Of a stretch of 64,000 nt of DNA, positions 9,059 through 16,778 are shown in pieces. The stretch's first letter is position 1; each line of letters starts with the position of its first letter. The translations under genes were made by a program, and so were the position numbers. The notes below the pieces were generated by a model. The model had not been told where the DNA came from. It worked only from the letters and a program-made list of their open reading frames with translations, and did no database searches. The DNA is from Chlorogloeopsis sp038404745 (lineage in GTDB: Bacteria; Cyanobacteriota; Cyanobacteriia; Cyanobacteriales; Nostocaceae), in NCBI RefSeq assembly GCF_038404745.2, contig NZ_JAYKTT020000023.1, positions 318,557-382,556 on the forward strand, in the 5' to 3' direction.

Positions 9059-9937
9059 TCATTTCCCCCGTTTGAATTTGGATAATAATCTAACTGAATG
9101 ATTTACCAATTCAGGTCGGGTTAAAATGCCACCAGAAGGACTAAAAAGCAGCACCAATAAAAATAGTACGGATGATACTAGGACAATTGCAGGCCCAGAC
9201 GGGATATTACGGTAGTAACTAATGTATATGCCAGTGATACTTGCAAGCACTCCAATGATTGCTCCTACCCCCATCATCTGATGCAATTCCTTGACCAGGA
9301 GATAGGATGTAAGAGCAGGCCCCACTAGCAGTGCGATTACCAAAATTACTCCGACTGCCTGCATACTGGCAATAATTGTTAATGTAACTGCTGCCATAAA
9401 GCCAAAGTGAATGCCGTGAATTGGTAAGCCGATCGCTCTAGCACCAGTTTTATCAAATGTGTAAAATAGCAGTTCTTTATAAAAAAGCTTGACCGCAAAT
9501 AGAATGACAGCAGTAATAATTAACGTTCGATAAATGTCATTCATTGTAACTCCCAGAATATCTCCAAATAAGAAGCTATCCAGGTCGAGTTTGTTTCTGA
9601 GTACCGTAATCAGCGTTACTCCTAATGCAAAAAAGCTTGAAAATGTCAGTGCCATAGCGGCATCTGCTTTAATATGAGATTGGGAACGAATCCAGGCAAT
9701 TAAGAACGAACCCAAAATACCAGAGCAAAAGGCTCCAATTAAAATATCTATTCCTAAAAAGAACGATATGGAAAGTCCGGGTAATACACAATGGGCAATC
9801 ACATCACCCAGAAGTGCCATACGCTGGACTATTAAGTAACTCCCCACCACCGGACAGAGAATACCAATGAGAATGCCGATCGCGATCGCGTTCCGCATAA
9901 ACTCGTAGCTCAGGGGTTGTAATAGCAAATCCAGCAT
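9059..9937 (-). CDS. znuB: zinc (or manganese) ABC transporter, membrane permease
   Basis: A 292-residue polytopic protein with about eight hydrophobic segments. It is typical of the ABC-3 permease family (ZnuB/MntB/TroC): an N-terminal GILCPVVGSYLIVQRMALLGD segment, the charged loop FDKTGARAIGLP and the late motif ILVIALLVGPALTSYLLV. It forms the inner-membrane channel of the metal importer. It lies 30 bp downstream of the ATPase gene on the same strand, so the two are co-transcribed. Metal specificity is taken from the binding protein and the Zur-like sites: zinc is favoured, manganese not excluded. Confidence 0.9.
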   Translation of the reverse strand: MLDLLLQPLSYEFMRNAIAIGILIGILCPVVGSYLIVQRMALLGDVIAHCVLPGLSISFFLGIDILIGAFCSGILGSFLIAWIRSQSHIKADAAMALTFSSFFALGVTLITVLRNKLDLDSFLFGDILGVTMNDIYRTLIITAVILFAVKLFYKELLFYTFDKTGARAIGLPIHGIHFGFMAAVTLTIIASMQAVGVILVIALLVGPALTSYLLVKELHQMMGVGAIIGVLASITGIYISYYRNIPSGPAIVLVSSVLFLLVLLFSPSGGILTRPELVNHSVRLLSKFKRGK

Positions 9938-9967
9938 ATAAAAAAGAACTTAGATGCAGAACCCAGA

Positions 9968-10711
9968 TTAACAAAAAAATGTTGTTCCTAAATCCTGAAA
10001 TTGATTTTGTAAAGCTGTACCGTAAGCTTGTTGTAAATTCTCTTTTGTCATCACTTGCTGTGGCAAACCATCACAAATCACACGTTGATTGAGCAGTAAC
10101 AATCGGTCTAACTGTGTTAACGACTGTCCCCATTCGTGAGTACTAACCAACAGAATTTTGCCTTGCGATCGCAACTCGGTAAAAATTTCTAGCATAATTG
10201 TCTCGGTTTTTTTATCAATACCTGTAAACGGCTCGTCAAACAAGAACAAGTCTGCTTGTTGAGCTAAGGCTCGTGCCAAGAATACTCGTTGCTGTTGTCC
10301 GCCAGACAGTTCTCCGATCCGCCGATGATGTAGGTGCAGCATTTCTACCCTTTCTAAAGCCGCTTTGACAATTTCTGCGGCGGCACGGTTTGGGCTGCGA
10401 AACCAACCCAAGGAACGAGTTCGTGCCATCATCACTACATTCCAAACAGTGATGGGAAAGTCCCAATCAATTAGCGATCGCTGCGGTACGTAGGCTACTT
10501 TTTCTAGTTGCCGATGCAAAGGACAGGTGCAATATTGCACAGTTCCACTGATGCTAGGAATTAAACCCAGCATTGCTTTGAGTAGTGTGCTTTTACCCGC
10601 ACCATTTGGCCCAATAATACCGACTAGCTGTCCGGGTTCAACATGAAAACTCACCCGATCTAGTCCTCGCACTCCTCGGTAATCGACAGCTAATTCCTGA
10701 ACCTGTAACAT
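9968..10711 (-). CDS. znuC: zinc (or manganese) ABC transporter, ATP-binding protein
   Basis: A 247-residue ABC ATPase with Walker A GPNGAGKST, Q-loop VPQRS, signature LSGGQQQRV, Walker B LFLFDEP and switch histidine in STHEWGQ. These are the motifs of metal-type importers (ZnuC/MntA). It powers uptake through the permease encoded 30 bp downstream. Transcription starts back-to-back with znuA from a 66-bp intergenic segment that contains a Zur-like palindrome, so both arms of the transporter are probably repressed together when zinc is sufficient. Length and motifs are normal. Confidence 0.9.
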   Translation of the reverse strand: MLQVQELAVDYRGVRGLDRVSFHVEPGQLVGIIGPNGAGKSTLLKAMLGLIPSISGTVQYCTCPLHRQLEKVAYVPQRSLIDWDFPITVWNVVMMARTRSLGWFRSPNRAAAEIVKAALERVEMLHLHHRRIGELSGGQQQRVFLARALAQQADLFLFDEPFTGIDKKTETIMLEIFTELRSQGKILLVSTHEWGQSLTQLDRLLLLNQRVICDGLPQQVMTKENLQQAYGTALQNQFQDLGTTFFC

Positions 10712-10729
10712 GAAATATTTAAATAAGAA

Positions 10730-10744
10730 CGATAATCATTATAT
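10730..10744. promoter_or_regulatory. putative Zur box between divergent znuC and znuA
   Basis: CGATAATCATTATAT matches 11 of 14 arm positions of TGATAATnATTATCA, and the palindrome extends outward (AAGAA on one side, TTCTT on the other). It sits 19 bp before the znuC start and 33 bp before the znuA start, so one bound repressor dimer could block both promoters. Confidence 0.75.
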
Positions 10745-10777
10745 TCTTAAAGATGATATTTGCAGCCGATAAGAATT

Positions 10778-11770
10778 ATGTACATCAGTTCTAATCGAAC
10801 CTGGAGAACTATAGCTTTAGTTATAACTTTGGGCTTATTTAGTGCCTGTGCTCAATCTCCTCCCACTAATGAGACTAGTTCTGTTAACTCTACTGCCAGT
10901 CCTGCTGCTAACGATAAGCTTTTGAAGGTAGTCGCTACTACTACAATCCTATGTGACATCACAAGGCAAATAGCGGCAAATACAGTTGATCTACGTTGTC
11001 TGCTTAATCCTGGAGTAGACGGTCACACCTATCAACCAGTTCCAGCAGATCGTAAGGCGATTGAAGATGCGAACCTGATTCTTTATTCTGGCTATAACTT
11101 TGAGCCAGAGTTAATCAAGCTTATTCAGGCAACATCGAACCCTGCTCCTAAAGTAGCAGTTGCAGAAGAAGCTGTTCCCAATCCGCAAAAGTTTGAAGAA
11201 GATGGGCAAACAGAGGACGATCCCCATGTTTGGCAAAGCGCTGAAAATGGCGCTCGGATGGTAGAAGTAGTTGAAACCCACTTAGCAAAATTAGCACCTG
11301 CTAATACTGAGTTATATGCCAAAAATGCCAAAGAACTGAGTGCAGAACTAACCCAAATTCACAGTTGGATCAAATCTCAGATTGCCACCATTCCTCAGTC
11401 ATCTCGAAAACTGGTGACTACTCATGATGCATTTGGGTATTACACCACAGCTTATAACATTCCAGTGGAAGGAGCGCTGCAAGGTGTAAGTACCGAAGAA
11501 AAACCAACTGCTGCACAAGTTAGAAAATTGGTTGATTTAGTTAAAAAATCTCAAGTTCCAACTATTTTTGCTGAAGTTACTGTCAATCCCAAATTGTTAG
11601 AGACAGTTGCAAAAGAAGCAAATGTCAAAATTTCTGATCGCGAACTTTATTCTGATAGTTTAGGCGAACCCGGAACAGACGGCGATAGTTATCCCAAAAT
11701 GATGATTGCAAATACTAAGACAATTGTGGAAGGGCTAGGCGGACAATTTACGGCTTTTCAAGGAAAGTAA
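10778..11770 (+). CDS. znuA: zinc (or manganese) ABC transporter, substrate-binding lipoprotein
   Basis: A 330-residue cluster A-I metal-binding protein. A signal peptide ends in the lipobox LFSAC, so it is a lipid-anchored periplasmic protein. Metal ligands: His in DGHTYQPVPAD, His in DDPHVWQS, His in TTHDAFGYY and Asp in YSDSLGEPG. The third position is His, as in ZnuA/TroA, rather than Glu as in manganese-type PsaA/MntC, which favours zinc. The loop before DDPHVW is acidic and lacks the His-rich tract of many ZnuA proteins. The frame opens at a TTG (10760), but ATG 10778 begins the signal peptide properly. Confidence 0.88.
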   Translation: MYISSNRTWRTIALVITLGLFSACAQSPPTNETSSVNSTASPAANDKLLKVVATTTILCDITRQIAANTVDLRCLLNPGVDGHTYQPVPADRKAIEDANLILYSGYNFEPELIKLIQATSNPAPKVAVAEEAVPNPQKFEEDGQTEDDPHVWQSAENGARMVEVVETHLAKLAPANTELYAKNAKELSAELTQIHSWIKSQIATIPQSSRKLVTTHDAFGYYTTAYNIPVEGALQGVSTEEKPTAAQVRKLVDLVKKSQVPTIFAEVTVNPKLLETVAKEANVKISDRELYSDSLGEPGTDGDSYPKMMIANTKTIVEGLGGQFTAFQGK

Positions 11771-11960
11771 GGGGATTAGTTGCTTACTTTCGTATTTACA
11801 AAACACTTAAAAACGTATCTTTTCCCTCTCTTGGTAAAAGCCTTAGTCGCTGATTTTGCAAATCAGGTTCTAAACCAGCACATACCGCCTCAGAATGATT
11901 CTCAAATCCTATAGCAAAGTCCTCTCAAGAAGACTAGATTTCACTTCTATTAGTAATTAC

Positions 11961-12012
11961 AGTCCACTTGAGTGGACTTAAGCTATCATCAGCCAAGAAA
12001 TAAATTTCTTGG
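11961..12012. other. two adjacent short hairpins in the znuA / protease intergenic region
   Basis: AGTCCACT-TG-AGTGGACT (11961-11978) and CCAAGAAAT-AA-ATTTCTTGG (11993-12012) are perfect stems with tiny loops, lying between the 3' ends of znuA and the M50 protease. They may serve as terminators although strong T-runs are missing. Confidence 0.5.
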
Positions 12013-12050
12013 GGGCTTAGGTGCTAATTAAGAATGGTGCAAGTTGTTAA

Positions 12051-13247
12051 TTAATTTGTAGTTGACTTTGCTATCACCTGTAGCTGTAAACCTGGCGGAT
12101 AACTTCCTTCTTCTTTGATTCGCTTAATATCAGCATCCATCATCCGCAAACCCAATGTTTGTGCTACTGCCTGCACGATGTCTCCGCGATCAATTACACC
12201 AGCAACACTATCCGCAGGTGAAAGTACGGTAACGCGGGGTAAATTTTCATTTTCTAGCTTATTAATCACCTCAGCGATATTAGTTGATTCCTCTACAGTA
12301 GGAATTTCTGTGAGGGGATGCACAATGCTTTCCACAGTCTTGGTTTCCCACTCACTTCTTTCTACTAAACGCAAGTCATCAATGGAAACCATGCCCCGGT
12401 AACGTCCATCCGACTCGGCAAAATAAACTTGGGCAGGAGCAGTTTCAAGTAGATATAAATCAGCAAAGGTACGCAAAGTTTGGTTAGCATCAACTATGCG
12501 AAAATCACGAGTCATAGCCTCACTAGCCTTGAGCTTGAGTAAGGTTTCTTGCAACATCGTGACGCGATCATAACTGGTTGCATTGCGGATACCAAACCAA
12601 CCTAATAGAGCAATCCACAAACCAGTGACTAATTCACCTGTAAAGTAGTCTACTGCCAAACCCAAAGCGATCGCACAATAACCCAAAATTTGTCCAGCTT
12701 TGGCTGCCCAATGTACTGCTTGAAAGCGATCGCCTGTAGCTTGCCAAAGTGCTGCTTTTAACACTTGTCCACCATCTAGGGGCAAGCCAGGAATCAGGTT
12801 AAATAATGCCAAAACTAAGTTAATTCGTGCCAAATCTCCAACCATGATGTGGAGAGGATTGGCATTAGGTAAGACATTGGCGATGAGACGAAGCAGTAAA
12901 AATAGTAACATACTAACTGCTGGCCCAGCGATCGCAACTTGAAATGCTTTGCCTGGAGTTTTGGATTCTTCTTCGATAGCAGCAATACCACCAAATAGAA
13001 ACAGGGTAATGGAGTTGACTTTAATACCTTGCGATCGCGCTACCAAGCTGTGTCCCAACTCGTGTAATAACACTGAAGCAAAGAGTAATAAAGCCATTAC
13101 TACCCCAGAACTCCAAGCTAAGACAGTACCTAATTCTTGATAAGCTACTGCAAAATTTAGGATTGCCAACCCTAAAATCACAAACCATAAGGGGTCTAAA
13201 AATAAGGGTATGCCCAAAAAAGACCCTATTCTCCAATTTGTTTGCAT
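12051..13247 (-). CDS. site-2 protease family (M50) intramembrane metalloprotease with CBS domains
   Basis: A 398-residue membrane protein. The zinc motif HELGH is near residue 63 inside a hydrophobic segment, and the third ligand motif GLPLDGGQVL is near residue 155. Five or six transmembrane segments fill the first 220 residues, followed by two CBS domains (about 235-390). This is the SpoIVFB-like class of site-2 proteases, which cleave membrane-bound regulators; the CBS pair may sense adenine nucleotides. The substrate is unknown. The gene stands alone, convergent with znuA. Confidence 0.9.
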   Translation of the reverse strand: MQTNWRIGSFLGIPLFLDPLWFVILGLAILNFAVAYQELGTVLAWSSGVVMALLLFASVLLHELGHSLVARSQGIKVNSITLFLFGGIAAIEEESKTPGKAFQVAIAGPAVSMLLFLLLRLIANVLPNANPLHIMVGDLARINLVLALFNLIPGLPLDGGQVLKAALWQATGDRFQAVHWAAKAGQILGYCAIALGLAVDYFTGELVTGLWIALLGWFGIRNATSYDRVTMLQETLLKLKASEAMTRDFRIVDANQTLRTFADLYLLETAPAQVYFAESDGRYRGMVSIDDLRLVERSEWETKTVESIVHPLTEIPTVEESTNIAEVINKLENENLPRVTVLSPADSVAGVIDRGDIVQAVAQTLGLRMMDADIKRIKEEGSYPPGLQLQVIAKSTTN

Positions 13248-13655
13248 TCTTATTTCCTAAAACTAAATTTTTCAGCAAGCGACAAAAATGTAACAATGTG
13301 CAATTTTTTAGCCATAAAGAGTTTTATCTAATGTATTTACAGCGCTGAAATACGAAGGTACAAAGCCCAGCTTCAGCCAGTGAGATGAAAAAAATCAAAA
13401 TTTGGTCTTTAAGATCCTCTTATTTCTAGAATAGACAATTAAAGCCCGCGATCCGATCATTAAGGCTGATGCAAAGACGCAAAGAGAAATGAGGACAAAC
13501 AGACAACCCAAGAGAACCTGATTCCCAATTCTCCACCCCGTGTCTTGATTCCCCCGTCAGCACATACTTTCGAGATGATCCTGAAGTCGGGAGAGATTTT
13601 AATCCTCAGTGATTAGTCAATATTGATGTAATATTTCGTTACAAGTATCAATAAG
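13248..13655. other. intergenic region with a diverged dispersed repeat
   Basis: A 408-bp spacer. The part at about 13466-13585 (CAAAGAGAAATGAGG, CTGATTCCCAATTC, CCGTGTC, TTCGAGATGAT) resembles 25978-26100 and looks like a diverged copy of the same repeat. No gene seen. Confidence 0.5.
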
Positions 13656-14078
13656 TTAAGATTTAGTCTTAAGTAAAGGGAAAAAACCAACTGCAAGGCT
13701 GACACATCCAACTACAATCCACCATTTGTCTTTCTGCTCTACTTGCAAATATGATTGTTGAGGGTTTTTCACAAAACTGCTGATCCGAGATGCTATTTCT
13801 CGCTGTTCAGCTTCGTCGCCATAGTTTGCAAAGGAAGAAAATAGAACTTCACCATTACTAGTGTAGATAACAACTCTAGTGGATTCACTATCCTTTTTGG
13901 TCAGAAATCTAGCTCCTTGTAATTTATTGACTGGCATTTCTTTTTCTTCAGACCATAGAAAACCAGATTTTACAAGTTTACAATATCCTTGATTTGGCTC
14001 TGTTCGGCTGCAAGTAAAGGTACTCACTTTTGCAAAAGAAATCAAAAAAAGTCCAAATATTATGAAAAACAGCCTCAA
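13656..14078 (-). CDS. hypothetical membrane protein, TTG start
   Basis: A 140-residue protein I do not recognise. It has an N-terminal hydrophobic segment (LFFIIFGLFLISFA), a soluble middle with two cysteines (TCSRTEPNQGYCKL) and a second hydrophobic segment near the end (WWIVVGCVSLAVGFFPLL). The topology suggests two membrane passes with the ~90-residue middle outside the cytoplasm. The start is TTG: AGGAG lies 6 bases upstream and an in-frame TAG just before it excludes anything longer. No internal ATG is suitable. It stands alone, flanked by AT-rich spacer. Confidence 0.6.
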   Translation of the reverse strand: MRLFFIIFGLFLISFAKVSTFTCSRTEPNQGYCKLVKSGFLWSEEKEMPVNKLQGARFLTKKDSESTRVVIYTSNGEVLFSSFANYGDEAEQREIASRISSFVKNPQQSYLQVEQKDKWWIVVGCVSLAVGFFPLLKTKS

Positions 14079-14603
14079 TTTAAACTCCTATTTATACTCG
14101 ATTTAGTAATAGTTAAAATTAGGTAAAACTCATTTTTTTGAGTTAAATTAGATTTTAAAATTTTTTATTTAAGAGAACTTTTCATAAAAGCTTATAGTAG
14201 TTAAAATTTATAAATCGGTTAATTTATTATTTTTAGTTACCTATAAGTTAATACATAATTGATAGATGACAACTTTAATTGACCTCATAAATATTCATCA
14301 GGAGCTAAAATAACTATCTGCAAAAAATCCAATCAAGTATGACAATAATATTTTAACTTTTCACATATCCTAATGCAGCACAAAAAGATACCGTTTTCTT
14401 AACTGAGTACAAAATTTTTCTTAACTTATCTTTATTAATGAGAAACAAGAACAAGTTTAAGAAAATTAAAAATATGTATCACAGCGAAACGAACTTAGTA
14501 GTTCTATTTTTGTAAAAAAGAAGATGCCCGATTTTTTGGATAAGTTGGGCATCTGTGTACTTAAAAAATATACAGTGACTATTAGTCACTGGCTAATTTA
14601 GTT
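14079..14603. other. intergenic region, very AT-rich
   Basis: A 525-bp spacer between two minus-strand genes. The hairpin repeat at 14522-14554 lies near its left-coding neighbour; I see nothing else. Confidence 0.6.
14522..14554. repeat. dispersed hairpin repeat, copy 3
   Basis: AGATGCCCGA and TTGGGCATCT form a stem with one G-T mismatch. It lies 3' of the BaiN-like gene, where it could end minus-strand transcription. Confidence 0.7.
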
Positions 14604-15926
14604 TTAACTATTAACAGTTAGTGGCTTTGTACTTTCTAGATGTACTATTGCTAACCCTGCTAAATAAGCAGTTGTCCAAGCGCTTTGGAAATTAAAGCCA
14701 CCAGTTACACCATCTATATCTAAAATTTCTCCAGCAAAATACAAACCTGGTACTAACTTACTTTCCATAGTCTTAAAATTAACTTCCTTAAGATTAATAC
14801 CACCACAAGTAACAAATTCTTCTTTGAATACGCCTTTACCATTAATCAAATATTTTCCTTGAGAGAGTTCTTGGATTAATTGATTTAACTTTTTATTAGA
14901 TAATTCTGCCCAACGGTTTTCAGCGGAAATACCGACACGAGAAATTATGTATTGCCAAAGGCGGTGGGGTAAGTCAACACCACGATGGGATGTAATGAGG
15001 CGCTTGGGCGAATCATTCTTGACGGCTAACAATTGTTGGCGTACTTGCTCTGGTTGCAACTGGGGTAGCCAATTAATGAGTAAAGTAGCTTGGTAGTTAC
15101 TTGAGTGTAATGCTCTGGCACCCCAAGCAGAAAGCTTGAGTACGGCTGGGCCGCTCATACCCCAATGTGTAATTAGTAATGGCCCAGTTTGTTCTAGTGG
15201 AGGGTATTCTGGTACTATTAAGCGTAACTTTGCATAGTTAGTACTTACGCCAGCTAACTCCCTTAACTTTTGATCACGAATATTGAAGGTAAATAGAGAG
15301 GGAACGGGTTTTTCAATGATGTGTCCCATTTGTTGGGCGATTTTATAACCTAAAGGATTGCTACCCGTAGCTAACAGCAGGCGATCGCATGGCAATTTTT
15401 CTCCCGACTTCAGGATCACCTCGAAATTAGAGAGTGGGAGAAATTCCACCTCTCTCCCTATCACCCCCTTTCCCCCTCCTCTTCTTACCCCCACCACCAC
15501 CATACCTGTGCGTAGTTCTACTCTCGCGGCTTTGGCGGCATCCATCAGACAATTGACGATTGTTTCTGAGGAATCTGTAATCGGGAACATCCTGCCATCA
15601 GCCTCGGTTTTTAACTGTACGCCATTCTTAGCAAACCAAGCGACTGTGTCTTGGGGTTGGAAACGCGTAAAAGCGCCTAGTAAAGCTTTTCCACCTCTGG
15701 GATAATTTTGTATTAAGACTTTTGGATCGAAGCAAGCATGAGTGACGTTGCAGCGCCCTCCACCAGAAATGCGAACTTTGGCTAGTGGTTGGCTGCTAGC
15801 TTCGAGTAAAATCACACGAGCGCGAGGATTACTTTTGGCAGCAGCGATCGCGCTAAAAAAACCAGCCGCACCACCACCTATGACTACTACCCGTAGCGGT
15901 TCCACAGTTAAAAAATTCCTAAACAT
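14604..15926 (-). CDS. BaiN/HI0933 family FAD-dependent NAD(P)/FAD oxidoreductase
   Basis: A 440-residue flavoprotein. Dinucleotide-binding motif VVVIGGGAAGFFSAIAAA at the N-terminus, the family signature RISGGGRCNVTHA, LLLATGSNPLG, and the C-terminal GGINLKEVNFKTMESK and GEILDIDGVTGGFNFQSAW. These mark the HI0933/YhiN/BaiN family of FAD oxidoreductases, whose physiological substrate is usually unknown. The long open frame to 16031 would overlap the rubredoxin gene in another frame, so ATG 15926 is chosen. Residues about 145-165 (RRGGGKGVIGREVEF) come from a purine/pyrimidine-rich stretch and look like a low-complexity insertion. The rubredoxin 31 bp upstream may be an electron partner. Confidence 0.88.
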   Translation of the reverse strand: MFRNFLTVEPLRVVVIGGGAAGFFSAIAAAKSNPRARVILLEASSQPLAKVRISGGGRCNVTHACFDPKVLIQNYPRGGKALLGAFTRFQPQDTVAWFAKNGVQLKTEADGRMFPITDSSETIVNCLMDAAKAARVELRTGMVVVGVRRGGGKGVIGREVEFLPLSNFEVILKSGEKLPCDRLLLATGSNPLGYKIAQQMGHIIEKPVPSLFTFNIRDQKLRELAGVSTNYAKLRLIVPEYPPLEQTGPLLITHWGMSGPAVLKLSAWGARALHSSNYQATLLINWLPQLQPEQVRQQLLAVKNDSPKRLITSHRGVDLPHRLWQYIISRVGISAENRWAELSNKKLNQLIQELSQGKYLINGKGVFKEEFVTCGGINLKEVNFKTMESKLVPGLYFAGEILDIDGVTGGFNFQSAWTTAYLAGLAIVHLESTKPLTVNS

Positions 15927-15957
15927 TTGTTGATTAAAATTGTCAGCACAATATTTA

Positions 15958-16119
15958 TTATTCTTCTGGTTCAAATTGATTTTTTTCTGCGCCACAAACC
16001 GGACATATCCAATCTTCTGGTAATTCTTCAAAAGCTGTCCCGGATTCTATACCATTATCTAGATCGCCGACTTCCGGATCGTATTCATAACCGCAGACAC
16101 CGCATATATACTTTTGCAT
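15958..16119 (-). CDS. rubredoxin
   Basis: A 53-residue protein found by reading the minus strand. It has the two rubredoxin iron-binding loops, CGVCGYEYDPEVGD at the N-terminus and CPVCGAEK near the C-terminus, with the conserved ELPEDW between them. The four cysteines bind one Fe and carry single electrons. Unlike cyanobacterial RubA of photosystem biogenesis it has no C-terminal membrane helix, so it is a soluble form. It lies 31 bp upstream of the BaiN-like flavoprotein on the same strand and is probably co-transcribed with it. Confidence 0.93.
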   Translation of the reverse strand: MQKYICGVCGYEYDPEVGDLDNGIESGTAFEELPEDWICPVCGAEKNQFEPEE

Positions 16120-16778
16120 CTTTAATCTTCCCTAATTAATACTCTGTTTTATATCCATCTTAATTACCTTTCACACAAAAATTACTTATATTACTTTTTT
16201 TTACAAGTAACTAGAACATTCTAGATTATTCTTTCAGACGGCATTCTGGACTTAGAATACACTTATTATGACTGTTAGATTCTTAATTAATTAAGTGACC
16301 GATGTCCCAATCAACTGAATAATTTAAAATTTTAAAAAGTATGATGCATAAATTAAAAGTTTTAGATAAACAATTCTAATTTACTGCTATTTATTTTGCC
16401 TCCTTTCTGGATTCTCTACTCTTCTGTGAAAATTACGCAATTATACCCTTTGATATAGAAGGTATTTAAATTTATTCTTTTTATTAATAGAGGATGAAAT
16501 GTATCGTGAGCTTTCAACAGGGAAAAGAGTAGAGAACAGTGGCAGAAAGGGCAAGGTTTCCTAGTCTTATGAGTGAGTTGAGAAAAAGGCTGAGAGTCTC
16601 AGGTAAGCCAGTTGCTTGCCAGTGGGATGTTTCTTTGCAGACAATTAATTTCCTTTCACAAATGGTAAGCAAGGTGATTAAGCCTTTTGTTGAGGAAATT
16701 GCGGCTCCAACCCTGAACTTAGCGCAAGCAAGATTTTTCAATCTAAAACCCACAGACATGAGAGTGTGAAGAACAGCC
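16120..16778. other. intergenic region, 659 bp
   Basis: Divergent promoter region between rubredoxin and the GGDEF/EAL gene. The first ~380 bp is AT-rich with no structure I recognise. A GTG-started 76-codon frame at 16539-16769 has a faint helix-turn-helix look (VACQWDVSLQTINFL) and could be a decayed gene; I do not call it. Confidence 0.5.

Noticed and set aside
16539..16769. 76-codon GTG-started frame before the GGDEF-EAL gene
   Set aside because: Only a vague helix-turn-helix resemblance, no ribosome site, and a similarly long frame on the other strand; most likely chance.
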